A DNA stretch of 64,000 bases from DBFJGL01 sp048394785. GTDB taxonomy: Bacteria; Bacillota; Clostridia; Christensenellales; CAG-917. The DNA is taken from NCBI GenBank assembly GCA_048394785.1, contig DBFJGL010000111.1, positions 1-64,000 of the forward strand. The letters are read 5' to 3'. Below are positions 1 through 12,125 of the stretch, one piece after another. A program made the position numbers and the translations under genes. Numbering within the stretch: position 1 is the first letter of the stretch; each line of letters starts with the position of its first letter. Under the pieces are notes generated by a model, which did not search any database, was not told where the DNA came from, and saw nothing but the letters and a program-made list of their open reading frames with translations.

Positions 1-14
1 GGATAACACTCATT

Positions 15-302
15 ATGGCTGACAGACGAATACGCGACCTAAGAGAAGACCGTGACTTACGGCAGACAGACGTTGCAAACGCAACGGGAATAGACCAAAA
101 AACTTTGTCTAATTACGAAACAGGCAAAACCAACCCCGATATGATTTCATTGATAAAACTCGCGGATTTTTTCGGCGTGTCCATAGATTATCTCGTAGGC
201 AGAAGCTCGCTTCCAACAAACGATATTCCGCACATCGCATCGAAGCTCGAAGAAATAAACAGACTGCTTGCCGAAATAATCGAAGACATAAAGCATTCCT
301 AA
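15..302 (+). CDS. XRE-family helix-turn-helix regulator
   Basis: A 95-residue DNA-binding protein. Residues about 6-64 form a Cro/C1-type helix-turn-helix: a LRQTDVANATGIDQKTLS core, the typical YETGKTNPD turn, then FGVSIDYLVGR, which closes the domain in many Firmicutes regulators. The remaining 30 residues are a short, charged, probably helical tail that could dimerize. No sensor or protease domain is present. The ATG is 14 bases from the window edge, so its promoter and upstream neighbor are not visible. It runs toward the rRNA operon on the opposite strand. Family is confident; the target is unknown. Confidence 0.88.
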   Translation: MADRRIRDLREDRDLRQTDVANATGIDQKTLSNYETGKTNPDMISLIKLADFFGVSIDYLVGRSSLPTNDIPHIASKLEEINRLLAEIIEDIKHS

Positions 303-465
303 ATAGAATTCGTTATCATGGCAATAGTGCCGCACAATGTTACGGCTTTTCTGCTTATTTCGGCTATATGTCCAAAAACATTCTACAGACTGCCTAATGT
401 ATAAACCCGACGCAGGCTCGCAATGCTTATACGAATATTTAAAATCTGTCACACTAATCAAAAGG

Positions 466-496
466 AAAAAGCACTCAGAATAAACTGAGTGCTTTT
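466..496 (-). terminator. Terminator of the rRNA operon
   Basis: A perfect inverted repeat with arms AAAAAGCACTCAG and CTGAGTGCTTTTT around a 6-base loop lies just past the 5S gene. On the minus strand it is followed by CC and a T run. The A/T-flanked symmetry means it could also stop transcription from the plus-strand XRE gene. Confidence 0.85.
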
Positions 497-502
497 TGTG
501 GG

Positions 503-619
503 AACCGGCATCGACATACTCTCCCGGGCCGTGTCCAGCCAAGTACCATCTGCGCTGATGAGCTTAACTTCTGTGTTCGGTATGAGAACAGGTGGGACCT
601 CATCGCCATAGACACCGGT
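503..619 (-). rRNA. rrf: 5S ribosomal RNA
   Basis: About 117 nt on the minus strand with typical 5S landmarks: a GATGAGGTCCCACC-type helix, the conserved CCGAACACAGAAGTTAAG segment, and pairing of the 5' ACCGGTGTC side with the 3' GCCGGTT end. It is the last gene of the 16S-23S-5S operon. Ends are estimated to within a few bases. Confidence 0.93.
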
Positions 620-712
620 ATTGTTGAATGCTCAACAATTATGTTCGCACATTCACAACTGCATAACAAGAAAAAGTTTTTGCTGATTTTGAGATTAGGT
701 TTGATTGTATTT

Positions 713-3627
<2,915 letters not shown>

Positions 3628-3980
3628 TTAACGTCTAACCTAATAAAGATACATAAATGAATCTCTTGTTAATTACTCAGCAAAAATATCTTCGTGAATC
3701 GGTATACTCGTGAAATGTTATTACATTCAATTTGTATTACTCTTTTACTTTTTTAGATATTTTAACTCTTTCTTGACCAACAATATCCTGAGTGATTATT
3801 GTTGGCTGCTATGCAGTTGTCAATGTGCGATGACCTAAGTCAACCTCAAATCGAACTTGGAAAAGGTTTAATGTGAACTATTTGCACTCTTTATGGTCAG
3901 TAGTGCCTCTGTCGATTTCCGTTCTCTCGAACGACAGTCGTTTTATCAACTGCCTTCACAGGTTGCCTTTCGGCTCCTTA
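3628..3980. other. 16S-23S internal transcribed spacer, no tRNA
   Basis: About 350 bases between 16S and 23S. I looked for cloverleaf signatures (GGTTCGA T-loops, CCA ends) and found none, so this operon lacks the Ile/Ala spacer tRNAs seen in many bacteria. The sequence is AT-rich and presumably holds the processing stems flanking the two rRNAs. A local hairpin of the form ACAATAATC...GATTATTGT lies around 3780-3806. Confidence 0.8.
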
Positions 3981-5497
<1,517 letters not shown>

Positions 5498-5625
5498 ATC
5501 TTGACTATGCGTTTCAAAGGTTTTAGACGCATTGAATTTTATGATTTAATTCACAATTAAAATCGCTTTTCCAATGTTCAATTTTCAAGGTTCTTGCCGT
5601 CCGCCTCGTAGGTGACAGCTTTGAT

Positions 5626-5654
5626 ATACTATCATAAGTAACTTTGCTTGTCAA
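5626..5654 (-). promoter_or_regulatory. rRNA promoter P2 (proximal)
   Basis: On the minus strand TTGACA (5654-5649), a 17-base spacer and TAGTAT (5631-5626). It points to the 16S gene about 125 bases downstream. A perfect -35 box and ideal spacing make this a strong sigma-A candidate. Confidence 0.75.
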
Positions 5655-5780
5655 CGATTTTTCGATGTTTTTCTCAACTTTTTTACAAGTAGTTGAAAAA
5701 CTTTTTTAACCGTCTTTATCTTGTGGTTTTGCTTGTGCTTGCCCACAAAACAGCGTCCGTTTCTTAGTGACAGCCTGCAT

Positions 5781-5809
5781 ATAATATAATATTCAAATTG
5801 GTTTGTAAA
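5781..5809 (-). promoter_or_regulatory. rRNA promoter P1 (distal)
   Basis: On the minus strand TTTACA (5809-5804), a 17-base spacer and TATTAT (5786-5781). It lies 155 bases upstream of the proximal promoter, giving the tandem arrangement usual for rRNA operons. Confidence 0.65.
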
Positions 5810-5987
5810 GCGTTTTGCACACGAATTTCAAAAAATTTTCAAATTTATTTTCAGAGGCGTTTTGCCGTTAAAAAAGCGCCGTTTAGAGCTGTAAAACAAA
5901 ACGCGAAGAAGCTTTACGGGCGTTCTCGCAAAGCGGTCGGAAACCCTGAAAGCACGCCTGCCGCGCCCCTGAGAATAATTCGGACGA

Positions 5988-7076
5988 TTATCGTGCGGTC
6001 TCGTCGAACGCTTCCGAAATAACTCCTCCGCCCAAGCATACCTCGCCTATGTAAACAACTGCATACTGTCCCGCGGTGATCGCGCGTTGTTTTTCGGCAA
6101 ACGCTATTTTCACTCCGTTCTCGCCGACGCTTGCGTGCGCACGCTGCAACGGCTGACGGTGCTTAATGCGAACAAGGCATTCAAACTCGTCGGACGGCGG
6201 CGGCGTTATAAAATTGAACCCTTCGGTGACAAGCGTGTTTTTGAACAGCGCACCGTCCTCTCCCTGCGATACGATAAGCCTGTTGCCCTTAACGTCTTTA
6301 TCGAGAACAAACCACCTCTCGCCGTTGCCGTCCGCGCTTCCGCCTATGCCCAAACCTCTGCGCTGACCGAGCGTATAATAATATACACCGCTGTGTCTGC
6401 CCACAACCTTGCCGTCCGCCGTCACGATGTCGCCTTCGCGCATCGGAATATATTTCGACAAAAACTCTCTGAATTTTCTTTCGCCTATAAAACATATGCC
6501 CGTGCTGTCTTTTTTCTCGGCGACGGGAATGCCCATATTTCGCGCATATTCGCGCACCTGCGGTTTTGTCAAATCCCCTATCGGGAAAAGTACATCTTTG
6601 AGCTGTTTCTCCCTGACCTGATTTAAGAAGTAGGTCTGGTCTTTATTTTCGTCCGCCGCCCTGAGCAGATAATGTCTGCCGCCGTCGTGGCGGATACGGC
6701 AATAATGTCCCGTAGCGATAAAATCCGCGCCCAGCTGACGCGCAAAATCCGCAAAAGGTCCGAACTTTACTTCTCTGTTGCAAAGCACGTCGGGGTTCGG
6801 CGTTCTGCCCTTCTCGTATTCTTCGACAAAAAGCCTGAACACGTTGTCCATATATTGTTTGGAGAAATCAACGGAATAATAAGGTATTCCTATTTTGTCG
6901 CAGATATATTTTACGTCGTTCCAATCGCGCTCGCCCGTGCAGCAGCCGTCGGGCTCGGTGTCCTTCCAGTTGGACATAAAAAGACCGATAACCTCATACC
7001 CCTGCTCTTTCAAAATCAATGCGGCAACCGCGCTGTCCACACCGCCGCTCATTCCGACAACCACTCTGCCCTTCAT
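5988..7076 (-). CDS. mnmA: tRNA-specific 2-thiouridylase MnmA
   Basis: A 362-residue cytoplasmic enzyme that puts the 2-thio group on U34 of Lys, Glu and Gln tRNAs, using persulfide sulfur and ATP. The N-terminal PP-loop SGGVDS is at 10-15. The catalytic cysteines are Cys99 (in PNPDVLCNREVKFG) and Cys195 (in GICFIGERKF). The QRRGLGIGG segment and C-terminal beta-barrel follow, so length and order match the family. The ATG follows TAGGAGG after a purine-rich 11-base gap. The upstream neighbor on the same strand is cysteine synthase, so cysteine supply and tRNA thiolation may be linked, although an AT-rich 91-base gap could hold a separate promoter. Confidence 0.96.
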   Translation of the reverse strand: MKGRVVVGMSGGVDSAVAALILKEQGYEVIGLFMSNWKDTEPDGCCTGERDWNDVKYICDKIGIPYYSVDFSKQYMDNVFRLFVEEYEKGRTPNPDVLCNREVKFGPFADFARQLGADFIATGHYCRIRHDGGRHYLLRAADENKDQTYFLNQVREKQLKDVLFPIGDLTKPQVREYARNMGIPVAEKKDSTGICFIGERKFREFLSKYIPMREGDIVTADGKVVGRHSGVYYYTLGQRRGLGIGGSADGNGERWFVLDKDVKGNRLIVSQGEDGALFKNTLVTEGFNFITPPPSDEFECLVRIKHRQPLQRAHASVGENGVKIAFAEKQRAITAGQYAVVYIGEVCLGGGVISEAFDETAR

Positions 7077-7167
7077 CGCTTCCGCCGCCTCCTATATTAT
7101 TGTATATATAATATATATCATTAGTTATTATATTAGTAAAGCCCGAGTTAACCGAACGCGATTACGC

Positions 7168-8055
7168 TCACTCATAAAGCTCCCGAGAATATCTGTCGCC
7201 GTTGTCGGGAAATATTGCGATAATTTTTGCGTCGGGACGTCTTTTCGACAACCGCCGCGCCGCAACATACGCCGCGCCCGACGATATTCCGCATTTTTCG
7301 CCGCAAGCCGCATATATCTCTTTTACCGCCGCAACGGCATCGCCGTCCGCGACATCTTCTACCCCGTCCAATGCGGTTACGTCAAGTATGGACGGCACAA
7401 AGTTCGCGCCTATTCCCTGTATTCCGTGAGGAGATGCATATCCCTTTGTCAAAAGCGGACTCGACGCAGGCTCGACGCCTATCACCTTGCAGTCCGAACC
7501 GTTATCCGCAATATACTTTTTAATGCCCATAACCGTGCCGCCGCTTCCTATTCCCGCCACGACATAGTCTGCGTCGGGCAACCGACCGAAAATTTCGGGA
7601 GCAGTGGTGTTATAATGCGCGGATATTCCCGACAAATTATTGAATTGGTCGGCAAAAAACGCGCCTTCTTCCTCCACGAATTTCTTTGCCGCCTTAACCG
7701 CGCCTTCCATACCGTCGGCAGCGGGCGTAAGCGCGACTTCCGCGCCGTAGTCGGCAAGCATCCTTCGTCTTTCGACGCTCATACTCTCGGGCATAAAAAT
7801 TTTTGCTTTCAATCCGCACTCGCGCGCGACGTAGCTGAGTCCGATACCCGTATTTCCGCTTGTCGCCTCCGCAACAGTGCCTCCCTCTTTGAGCAAACCG
7901 CGCTTAACCGCGTCCGAAATGATATACAAAGCCGCCCTGTCCTTAACGGAACCGGCAGGATTCTTTCCTTCTATCTTGCACCATACTCCGCCGACGTCTA
8001 TAATCGGCGTATTGCCTATTCTTTCGGCAATTTCCCGCAATTTTTTATCTATCAT
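7168..8055 (-). CDS. cysK: Cysteine synthase (O-acetylserine sulfhydrylase)
   Basis: A 295-residue PLP enzyme of the fold-type II family that makes cysteine from O-acetylserine and sulfide. Key segments: NPAGSVKDRA with the PLP lysine at Lys38; TSGNTG at 65-70, which binds the substrate carboxylate; and a GSGGT phosphate-binding loop near 170. It is slightly shorter than the usual 300-310 residues, mostly at the ends. Its ATG begins one base after the suhB-like stop codon, with GGAGACGG upstream, so the two are translationally linked. A cystathionine beta-synthase-like role is less likely without regulatory domains. Confidence 0.92.
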   Translation of the reverse strand: MIDKKLREIAERIGNTPIIDVGGVWCKIEGKNPAGSVKDRAALYIISDAVKRGLLKEGGTVAEATSGNTGIGLSYVARECGLKAKIFMPESMSVERRRMLADYGAEVALTPAADGMEGAVKAAKKFVEEEGAFFADQFNNLSGISAHYNTTAPEIFGRLPDADYVVAGIGSGGTVMGIKKYIADNGSDCKVIGVEPASSPLLTKGYASPHGIQGIGANFVPSILDVTALDGVEDVADGDAVAAVKEIYAACGEKCGISSGAAYVAARRLSKRRPDAKIIAIFPDNGDRYSRELYE

Positions 8056-8056
8056 A

Positions 8057-8848
8057 CTATTCCGTCTCCCTGCCCGTCATAAGGTCGAACATCTCTTGCG
8101 TTGCCGCCGCAACTATACTGTCGCGGCAAAAATCGTACGGTTTGCCCTCGAAATTTCCGATTATCGCGCCGGCTTCTTTCGCTATAAGCAGACCGGGAGC
8201 GATGTCCCAAATATTCCTCGTAAACATTATCATTCCGTCCGTTCTGCCTGCCGCGAGAAACGCAAAATCAACGCTTGCCGCTCCGAACAAACGCAACTTT
8301 CCCACAACCCGATAAAGCCGCTCTATAAGCGCGTACTGCTGAGAGGCGTGAAGCTCGCTTTTGTGAGAAAAATCGCCGAGAGTCACCATTGCGTTCTGAA
8401 AATCGCGGCGCATAACCAGTATCCTGTCGCCGTTCAGATATGCGCCCTCTCCTTTGATTGCGGTAAACCATTCGCCGAACACAGGCAAATAAATCAACGA
8501 CGCCTGCGTTTCTCCTCCGTACATATACGCGCATTGCACGCCGAACAGCTTGTTGCCGTGCGCCATATTGACCGTACCGTCAATCGGATCTATCACCCAC
8601 GCGCCGCCCGCGCTCGCGCCGTTCTCGCTCAGATATTCGTTTTTGCTGTTAAATTCCTCCGATATAATCATATCGTCGGGATAGCGCGCCGATATTCTGT
8701 CTATGAGAATTTTTTCTATTCCCGTGTCGAAATTGGTAACGTTATCGAACGCGCCCTTGTCCGACACGCGCATTTCCGCCTGCGACACCTCGCCGTAAGC
8801 TTCTCTCACGCAATCGCATAAAAATTCGAGCCTTGCTTTGTAATCCAT
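8057..8848 (-). CDS. Inositol monophosphatase family protein
   Basis: A 263-residue Mg-dependent phosphatase of the inositol monophosphatase/SuhB fold. Metal ligands are visible: Glu64-Glu65 in IISEE, Asp87 and Asp90 in DPIDGT, and Asp215 in WDIAPG. The substrate may be inositol phosphate or another sugar or nucleotide phosphate such as PAP; a CysQ-type role in sulfur assimilation would suit its place before cysK but is inference. I chose the ATG at 8848, not one 27 bases upstream, because the upstream codons contain the promoter -10 box TATAAT. First gene of a suhB-cysK pair, possibly also including mnmA. Confidence 0.88.
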   Translation of the reverse strand: MDYKARLEFLCDCVREAYGEVSQAEMRVSDKGAFDNVTNFDTGIEKILIDRISARYPDDMIISEEFNSKNEYLSENGASAGGAWVIDPIDGTVNMAHGNKLFGVQCAYMYGGETQASLIYLPVFGEWFTAIKGEGAYLNGDRILVMRRDFQNAMVTLGDFSHKSELHASQQYALIERLYRVVGKLRLFGAASVDFAFLAAGRTDGMIMFTRNIWDIAPGLLIAKEAGAIIGNFEGKPYDFCRDSIVAAATQEMFDLMTGRETE

Positions 8849-8863
8849 AGTATCACCGCGTTT

Positions 8864-8869
8864 ATTATA
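8864..8869 (-). promoter_or_regulatory. Extended -10 promoter of the phosphatase-cysK operon
   Basis: TGT-TATAAT on the minus strand fits an extended -10 element; there is no good -35 box 17 bases upstream. The inferred start point is about 8857, giving a leader of only about 9 bases before the ATG. Confidence 0.5.
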
Positions 8870-8987
8870 ACACATTTATGTCAAACGCGGAAATCTCTTT
8901 TGCAGTGTTTTTCAGGCGTTAAACTCCGCCGATATTTGCCTAATCTTTTCCTTCGGACATTTTATTGCATATAAAAGCCGCTTTCAC

Positions 8988-9016
8988 TCGACAAAACCGC
9001 CCAAACATTATAAAAT
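8988..9016 (+). promoter_or_regulatory. Promoter of tRNA-Arg
   Basis: TCGACA (8988-8993), a 17-base spacer and TAAAAT (9011-9016), ending 9 bases before the mature tRNA 5' end at 9026. Spacing and position are right for a tRNA promoter with almost no leader. Confidence 0.7.
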
Positions 9017-9025
9017 AAACCGTAC

Positions 9026-9102
9026 GCACCCGTAGCTCAGCTGGATAGAGTGTCAGATTCCGATTCTGAAGGTCGCAGGTTCGACTCCTGTCGGGTGTAC
9101 CA
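9026..9102 (+). tRNA. tRNA-Arg (anticodon CCG)
   Basis: A 77-nt cloverleaf: acceptor GCACCCG pairs with CGGGTGT, the D-arm contains AGCTCAGCTGGATAGAGT, the anticodon stem TCAGA/TCTGA surrounds loop TTCCGAT with anticodon CCG (reads CGG), the T-loop is GGTTCGACTCC, and CCA is encoded. The terminal pair is G1-U72, a wobble rather than the usual G-C; the same U is preserved in the two downstream copies of the 3' end. It is followed at once by a terminator and a tandem repeat. Confidence 0.95.
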
Positions 9103-9104
9103 GC

Positions 9105-9136
9105 GACCCACACTATTTCTTCGTGTGGGTCTTTCT
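9105..9136 (+). terminator. First tRNA-Arg terminator (repeat unit 1)
   Basis: GACCCACAC (9105-9113) pairs with GTGTGGGTC (9123-9131) and is followed by TTTCT. It starts two bases after the tRNA CCA end. Confidence 0.75.
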
Positions 9137-9240
9137 GTTCCCTCGACACTCGTCATAACCGTTAGCTGACGCGGCGGCGCAACGCACCTTGCCGCTATTA
9201 CGCTCATTACATTCGCTACGACCCTGTCGGGTGTACCAGC

Positions 9241-9272
9241 GACCCACACCATTTCTTCGTGTGGGTCTTTCT
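9241..9272 (+). terminator. Second terminator (repeat unit 2)
   Basis: A second copy of the GACCCACAC/GTGTGGGTC hairpin followed by TTTCTT, exactly 136 bases after the first; one loop base differs. Confidence 0.72.
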
Positions 9273-9376
9273 TCTACCCGACACTCGTCATAACCGTTAG
9301 CTGACGCGGCGGTGCAACGCACCTTGCCGCTATTACGCTCATTACATTCGCTACAACTCCTGTCGGGTGTACCAGC

Positions 9377-9409
9377 AAAACCCTTGCAGCTGCAAGGGTT
9401 TATTTTTTG
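9377..9409 (+). terminator. Third, strongest terminator after the repeat
   Basis: AAACCCTTGCAG pairs with CTGCAAGGGTTT and is followed by ATTTTTTG. It comes immediately after the third tRNA-end copy and differs in sequence from the first two; it may be the original tRNA terminator. Confidence 0.85.
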
Positions 9410-9426
9410 TCTTATATCAGTCACAT

Positions 9427-9456
9427 AAAAACGCTCCCGGTCGGGAGCGTTTTTAG
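9427..9456 (-). terminator. Terminator of the M28 peptidase gene
   Basis: AAAAACGCTCCCG/CGGGAGCGTTTTT is a compact perfect hairpin flanked by A and T runs, 45 bases beyond the peptidase stop codon. It can work in both directions and would also back up the tRNA terminators. Confidence 0.85.
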
Positions 9457-9500
9457 TGTTGTTTTGATAAACGGGTTTTATCGTTATTTATAGTGCTGCG

Positions 9501-10775
9501 TTATTTGCCGTATTTCTCGTCAAACTTTTCGAGGCACTTGACGCTGATTGCATAGCAGTCTGCCAAGCACTCGGGGTTGAGGTTGTCGTAAGAGTCCTTC
9601 ATCGTGTGATAGTAGTCTTCGAGAACGTGGTTGAGTGCGGTGATACCCGTGACTCTGTAACCGCCCTGAGCAAACGCCGCGGAGTCGGTTGCGCCGCCGA
9701 GAGGCGGAACAAGCGTCTTATTGCACTTGATGCCGAGTTCTTTCGCACTTTCCATAAAGCAGTCGCTGACTTCTTTGTCAGCTTTTACGGTCGCGTTGAG
9801 GTCGCGGTAGTTTACGCCCAGGAATTTGCCGTTGTTGATTGTATCGTAAGAATAAATCCAGGTGGGAACGTCGTCAAACTCGCCTTTATGCTGTTCGACC
9901 CACGCCTTTGCGCCTCTTAAACCTGCTTCTTCGGAACCGGAAAGTATAACGCCTACTTCGGTATGTTCGAGTTCGATGCCCGCGTCTTTCATTGCTTTCA
10001 GGATGGCGATGCCCATATAGCAACCGGTGAGGTTGTCGTTTGCGCCGTCAACAACAGTCTTGGGGTCCCACATAAAAATGAGCATACCGATAAGACCGGG
10101 GACGAAAATAAGGGACGCAATGCCTGCCCAGAACAAACCTTCGCCGTAAACGAGAGTATATGCGTCAATCGCAAATATATCCATATATCCTGCCGCGCCG
10201 AGTCTGACCGCCGCGATTATATCGAGCACGAAAATAATCAACGCGCCTATAACGCTCGAACCGATGTGCGCCTCGTATACCGCGCCGCCGAATTTGTTGT
10301 TAACGGGCCAGTTCCAAGCCGCGTCGGGGTGACCGTTGAAGAAAATTCTCGCCTTTACTTCACCCGTACATTTCTTGATTGCAGTGACGTTGTGTCCCGT
10401 CTTTTCGGGGAACAGGAAGTCGATGACTTTTTTGTAAAGACCGAACTGCAAAATCATAATGACAAGACCGAGTCCGATGAGCGCCGCGCCGAGAGCGGGC
10501 ATAAAGAAGAACAGAACCTGTCCAATCAGCGCAAGCGATACGGTAATCCAAATCCAACCGAGGAAGGAATAAGGATGAAGCTTAAAAGACTCCACGTCCG
10601 CACGCTCGCAGCCGCAATCGTTTTTGAGTACGTCCGCCATAAACTCGCAGGACTTCTTTTCTCCCTCGCTGCCGGGGGAACGCTTGCCGCACGTTTTGAT
10701 GACGTCGGTGATGCCGTCGACCATAAACTGTGCGCTCGCGGCTTTCTCGTCAATCAGCTTTTTGAAATTTGCCAT
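9501..10775 (-). CDS. M28-family zinc peptidase with internal membrane segments
   Basis: A 424-residue protein with peptidase M28 features interrupted by hydrophobic segments. Probable metal ligands occur in order: GHPDAAWNW, GANDNLTG, the SEEAGLRG pair (catalytic base and ligand) and DYYHTMKD near the C-terminus. Two membrane segments lie near residues 70-115 and two more near 170-245, placed within the catalytic fold rather than at its ends. This suggests a membrane-anchored aminopeptidase. I chose ATG at 10775 because AGGAG lies 8 bases upstream; the GTG nine bases earlier would abut the binding site. It is monocistronic with its own terminator. The peptide substrate is unknown. Confidence 0.82.
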   Translation of the reverse strand: MANFKKLIDEKAASAQFMVDGITDVIKTCGKRSPGSEGEKKSCEFMADVLKNDCGCERADVESFKLHPYSFLGWIWITVSLALIGQVLFFFMPALGAALIGLGLVIMILQFGLYKKVIDFLFPEKTGHNVTAIKKCTGEVKARIFFNGHPDAAWNWPVNNKFGGAVYEAHIGSSVIGALIIFVLDIIAAVRLGAAGYMDIFAIDAYTLVYGEGLFWAGIASLIFVPGLIGMLIFMWDPKTVVDGANDNLTGCYMGIAILKAMKDAGIELEHTEVGVILSGSEEAGLRGAKAWVEQHKGEFDDVPTWIYSYDTINNGKFLGVNYRDLNATVKADKEVSDCFMESAKELGIKCNKTLVPPLGGATDSAAFAQGGYRVTGITALNHVLEDYYHTMKDSYDNLNPECLADCYAISVKCLEKFDEKYGK

Positions 10776-11106
10776 AAAATCCACTCCTTATATTGTTATT
10801 ACAATGGGTAGATTATACCACAACTAAAAACCTTATTCAATACACATTTTATCTTTTTTATCACATTTCGGACTTTATCGCACGCTCGGCATTCTCCAAC
10901 CCGCGAATTAAGACGTTCGACGCGCAAACGCGCTTCTGCGGCGACGCCGAGACTGCCCGCACTAAATCGCTTATACGACGATTATCGGTATAAATGTATG
11001 ATAACGCACTCGTTTCGCGTTCATTATTGACACGATAAAAACATTGCATTAAAATGATATTATGGAATATACGGGCAAAAAGCCCCTGAAACTACGGAGA
11101 GAAAAA
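10776..11106. other. Intergenic region between divergent genes
   Basis: About 330 bases between the divergent peptidase and lipid-kinase genes. It holds a strong plus-strand promoter at 11027-11055 and presumably the peptidase promoter on the minus strand, which I cannot place securely. No RNA gene or reading frame is convincing. Confidence 0.6.
11027..11055 (+). promoter_or_regulatory. Promoter of the diacylglycerol-kinase family gene
   Basis: TTGACA (11027-11032), a 17-base spacer and TAAAAT (11050-11055). The inferred start is near 11062, about 45 bases before the chosen ATG, which rules against the in-frame ATG at 11062. Confidence 0.8.
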
Positions 11107-11973
11107 ATGTACGATATAATTATCAACCCCCAAGGCGGCAAAGGCAAAAGCCTTAAAGCCCTGAAAACAGTAGAAGAAGCTCTTAAAAACGCAGGAAAAG
11201 AATATACCGTTCATAAGACGGAAAAAGCAGGTCACGCAACAGAAATCGCCCGCGAGCTAAGCCGCAAACCGGACGCTAAAATCATTATGATGGGCGGCGA
11301 CGGTTCCTTTAACGAAGTGTTGAACGGCATCGAGAATTTTGAAAACGTCACTCTCGGCATCGTCCCCTGCGGCACGGGCAACGATTTCGTGCGCGCGTCC
11401 GGACACCCTGCGAAAGTCCGCGACGCAATAAAGACTATCTTAGACGGCAACACCTCTTATATAGACTATATTGACCTCGGCACTCGCAGATGTCTTAACG
11501 TCGCCGGCGCGGGTATGGACGTCGACGTTCTTTTGAAATACGACGAAATGAAGTTTTTCAAAGGAAAAATGAAATATCACGCGTCTTTGCTTTATACGCT
11601 CGCGCACGTCAGATGGCACAAGCTTCGCATAACCGTAGACGGCAAAACCATGGACAAAAGCGTGTTTATGATCGGTGTAGGCAACGGACAGTACATAGGC
11701 GGCGGAATACCTATTTGTCCCGACGCAAAAGTGGACGACGGATTGCTGAGCATAGTCATTGTCAACGAAATGAAAAAAAGCAGAATACCCATAGAACTTC
11801 CCGGTTTTCTGTCGGGAAAACACGTCAAAAAAGATTACACCGAAGTGTACAGCGGAAAAGAGGTACGCTTGGAAGTGCTTGACGACAGCAAAGTCGAGCT
11901 TGACGGCGAAGTCATCGACGACAGAGTGCTTGATTGCAAAATCGTTCACAACGTACTCAAAGTTTTCCGCTGA
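11107..11973 (+). CDS. Diacylglycerol/lipid kinase family protein
   Basis: A 288-residue soluble kinase of the DgkB/YegS/sphingosine-kinase fold. The glycine-rich loop NPQGGKGKS is near the N-terminus, the catalytic GGDGSFNEV is at 63-71 and GTGNDFVR at 89-96; the C-terminal beta-sandwich contains the expected VELDGEV segment. Likely phosphorylates diacylglycerol or a related lipid for phospholipid recycling at the membrane face; the exact lipid is inference. The ATG at 11107 was preferred over 11062 because GGAGA precedes it and the promoter start falls at 11062. Single-gene transcript ending in a strong terminator. Confidence 0.9.
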   Translation: MYDIIINPQGGKGKSLKALKTVEEALKNAGKEYTVHKTEKAGHATEIARELSRKPDAKIIMMGGDGSFNEVLNGIENFENVTLGIVPCGTGNDFVRASGHPAKVRDAIKTILDGNTSYIDYIDLGTRRCLNVAGAGMDVDVLLKYDEMKFFKGKMKYHASLLYTLAHVRWHKLRITVDGKTMDKSVFMIGVGNGQYIGGGIPICPDAKVDDGLLSIVIVNEMKKSRIPIELPGFLSGKHVKKDYTEVYSGKEVRLEVLDDSKVELDGEVIDDRVLDCKIVHNVLKVFR

Positions 11974-12019
11974 CAGCATAGCCGACTATTGCCGCAGTTA
12001 CCGCCGTATTTACGGAATA

Positions 12020-12059
12020 TAACAATAAACGCCCCTGAAAACGGGGCGTTTATTGTTAT
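12020..12059 (+). terminator. Bidirectional terminator
   Basis: ATAACAATAAACGCCCC pairs with GGGGCGTTTATTGTTAT around a short TGAAAAC loop. It separates the convergent lipid kinase and MFS genes and carries T-rich tails on both strands. Confidence 0.88.
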
Positions 12060-12125
12060 AAAATTACTGTTTTACGACTATTGAACTGCAATACTAAAAT
12101 ACGCCTTTAACGAACAATGCTTTAA

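Larger units (their letters stand above)
5498..5987. other. rRNA operon upstream and leader region
   Basis: About 490 bases without a credible gene between the 16S 5' end and the mnmA stop codon. It holds two promoters pointing to the rRNA operon (listed separately), several A/T tracts that may act as UP elements or a leader, and an unremarkable 180-base stretch next to mnmA. Confidence 0.7.
9087..9376 (+). repeat. 136-bp tandem repeat carrying tRNA-Arg 3' ends
   Basis: The 18 bases CCTGTCGGGTGTACCAGC, the end of the tRNA gene including CCA, recur with exact 136-base spacing at 9087, 9223 and 9359. The two full units are nearly identical. Each contains the tRNA 3' end, a GACCCACAC/GTGTGGGTC terminator hairpin, and about 90 further bases (CACTCGTCATAACC...TTCGCTAC) with no recognized content. 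The third copy is only the tRNA end and runs into a different terminator. The sequence just before each tail differs slightly from the true T-arm, so these are not functional tRNAs. Duplication at the tRNA 3' end is seen directly; the mechanism is unknown. Confidence 0.92.

Noticed and set aside
3628..3980. tRNA-Ile/tRNA-Ala in the 16S-23S spacer
   Set aside because: No cloverleaf, T-loop or CCA signature is present on either strand.
8849..8875. Nine-codon N-terminal extension of the phosphatase gene
   Set aside because: Those codons contain the promoter -10 box TATAAT, so the later ATG is used.
9087..9376. Att-type integration site of a mobile element at the tRNA 3' end
   Set aside because: Direct repeats of a tRNA end resemble att sites, but only 136 bases lie between copies and there is no integrase gene nearby. 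A vanished element remains possible.
9037..9424. Minus-strand frames across the tRNA-Arg and its repeat, including a peptide with RWYTRQESNLRPSES
   Set aside because: This peptide is the well-known spurious translation of the antisense of a tRNA gene; no ribosome binding site, and the frame spans the tRNA and terminators.
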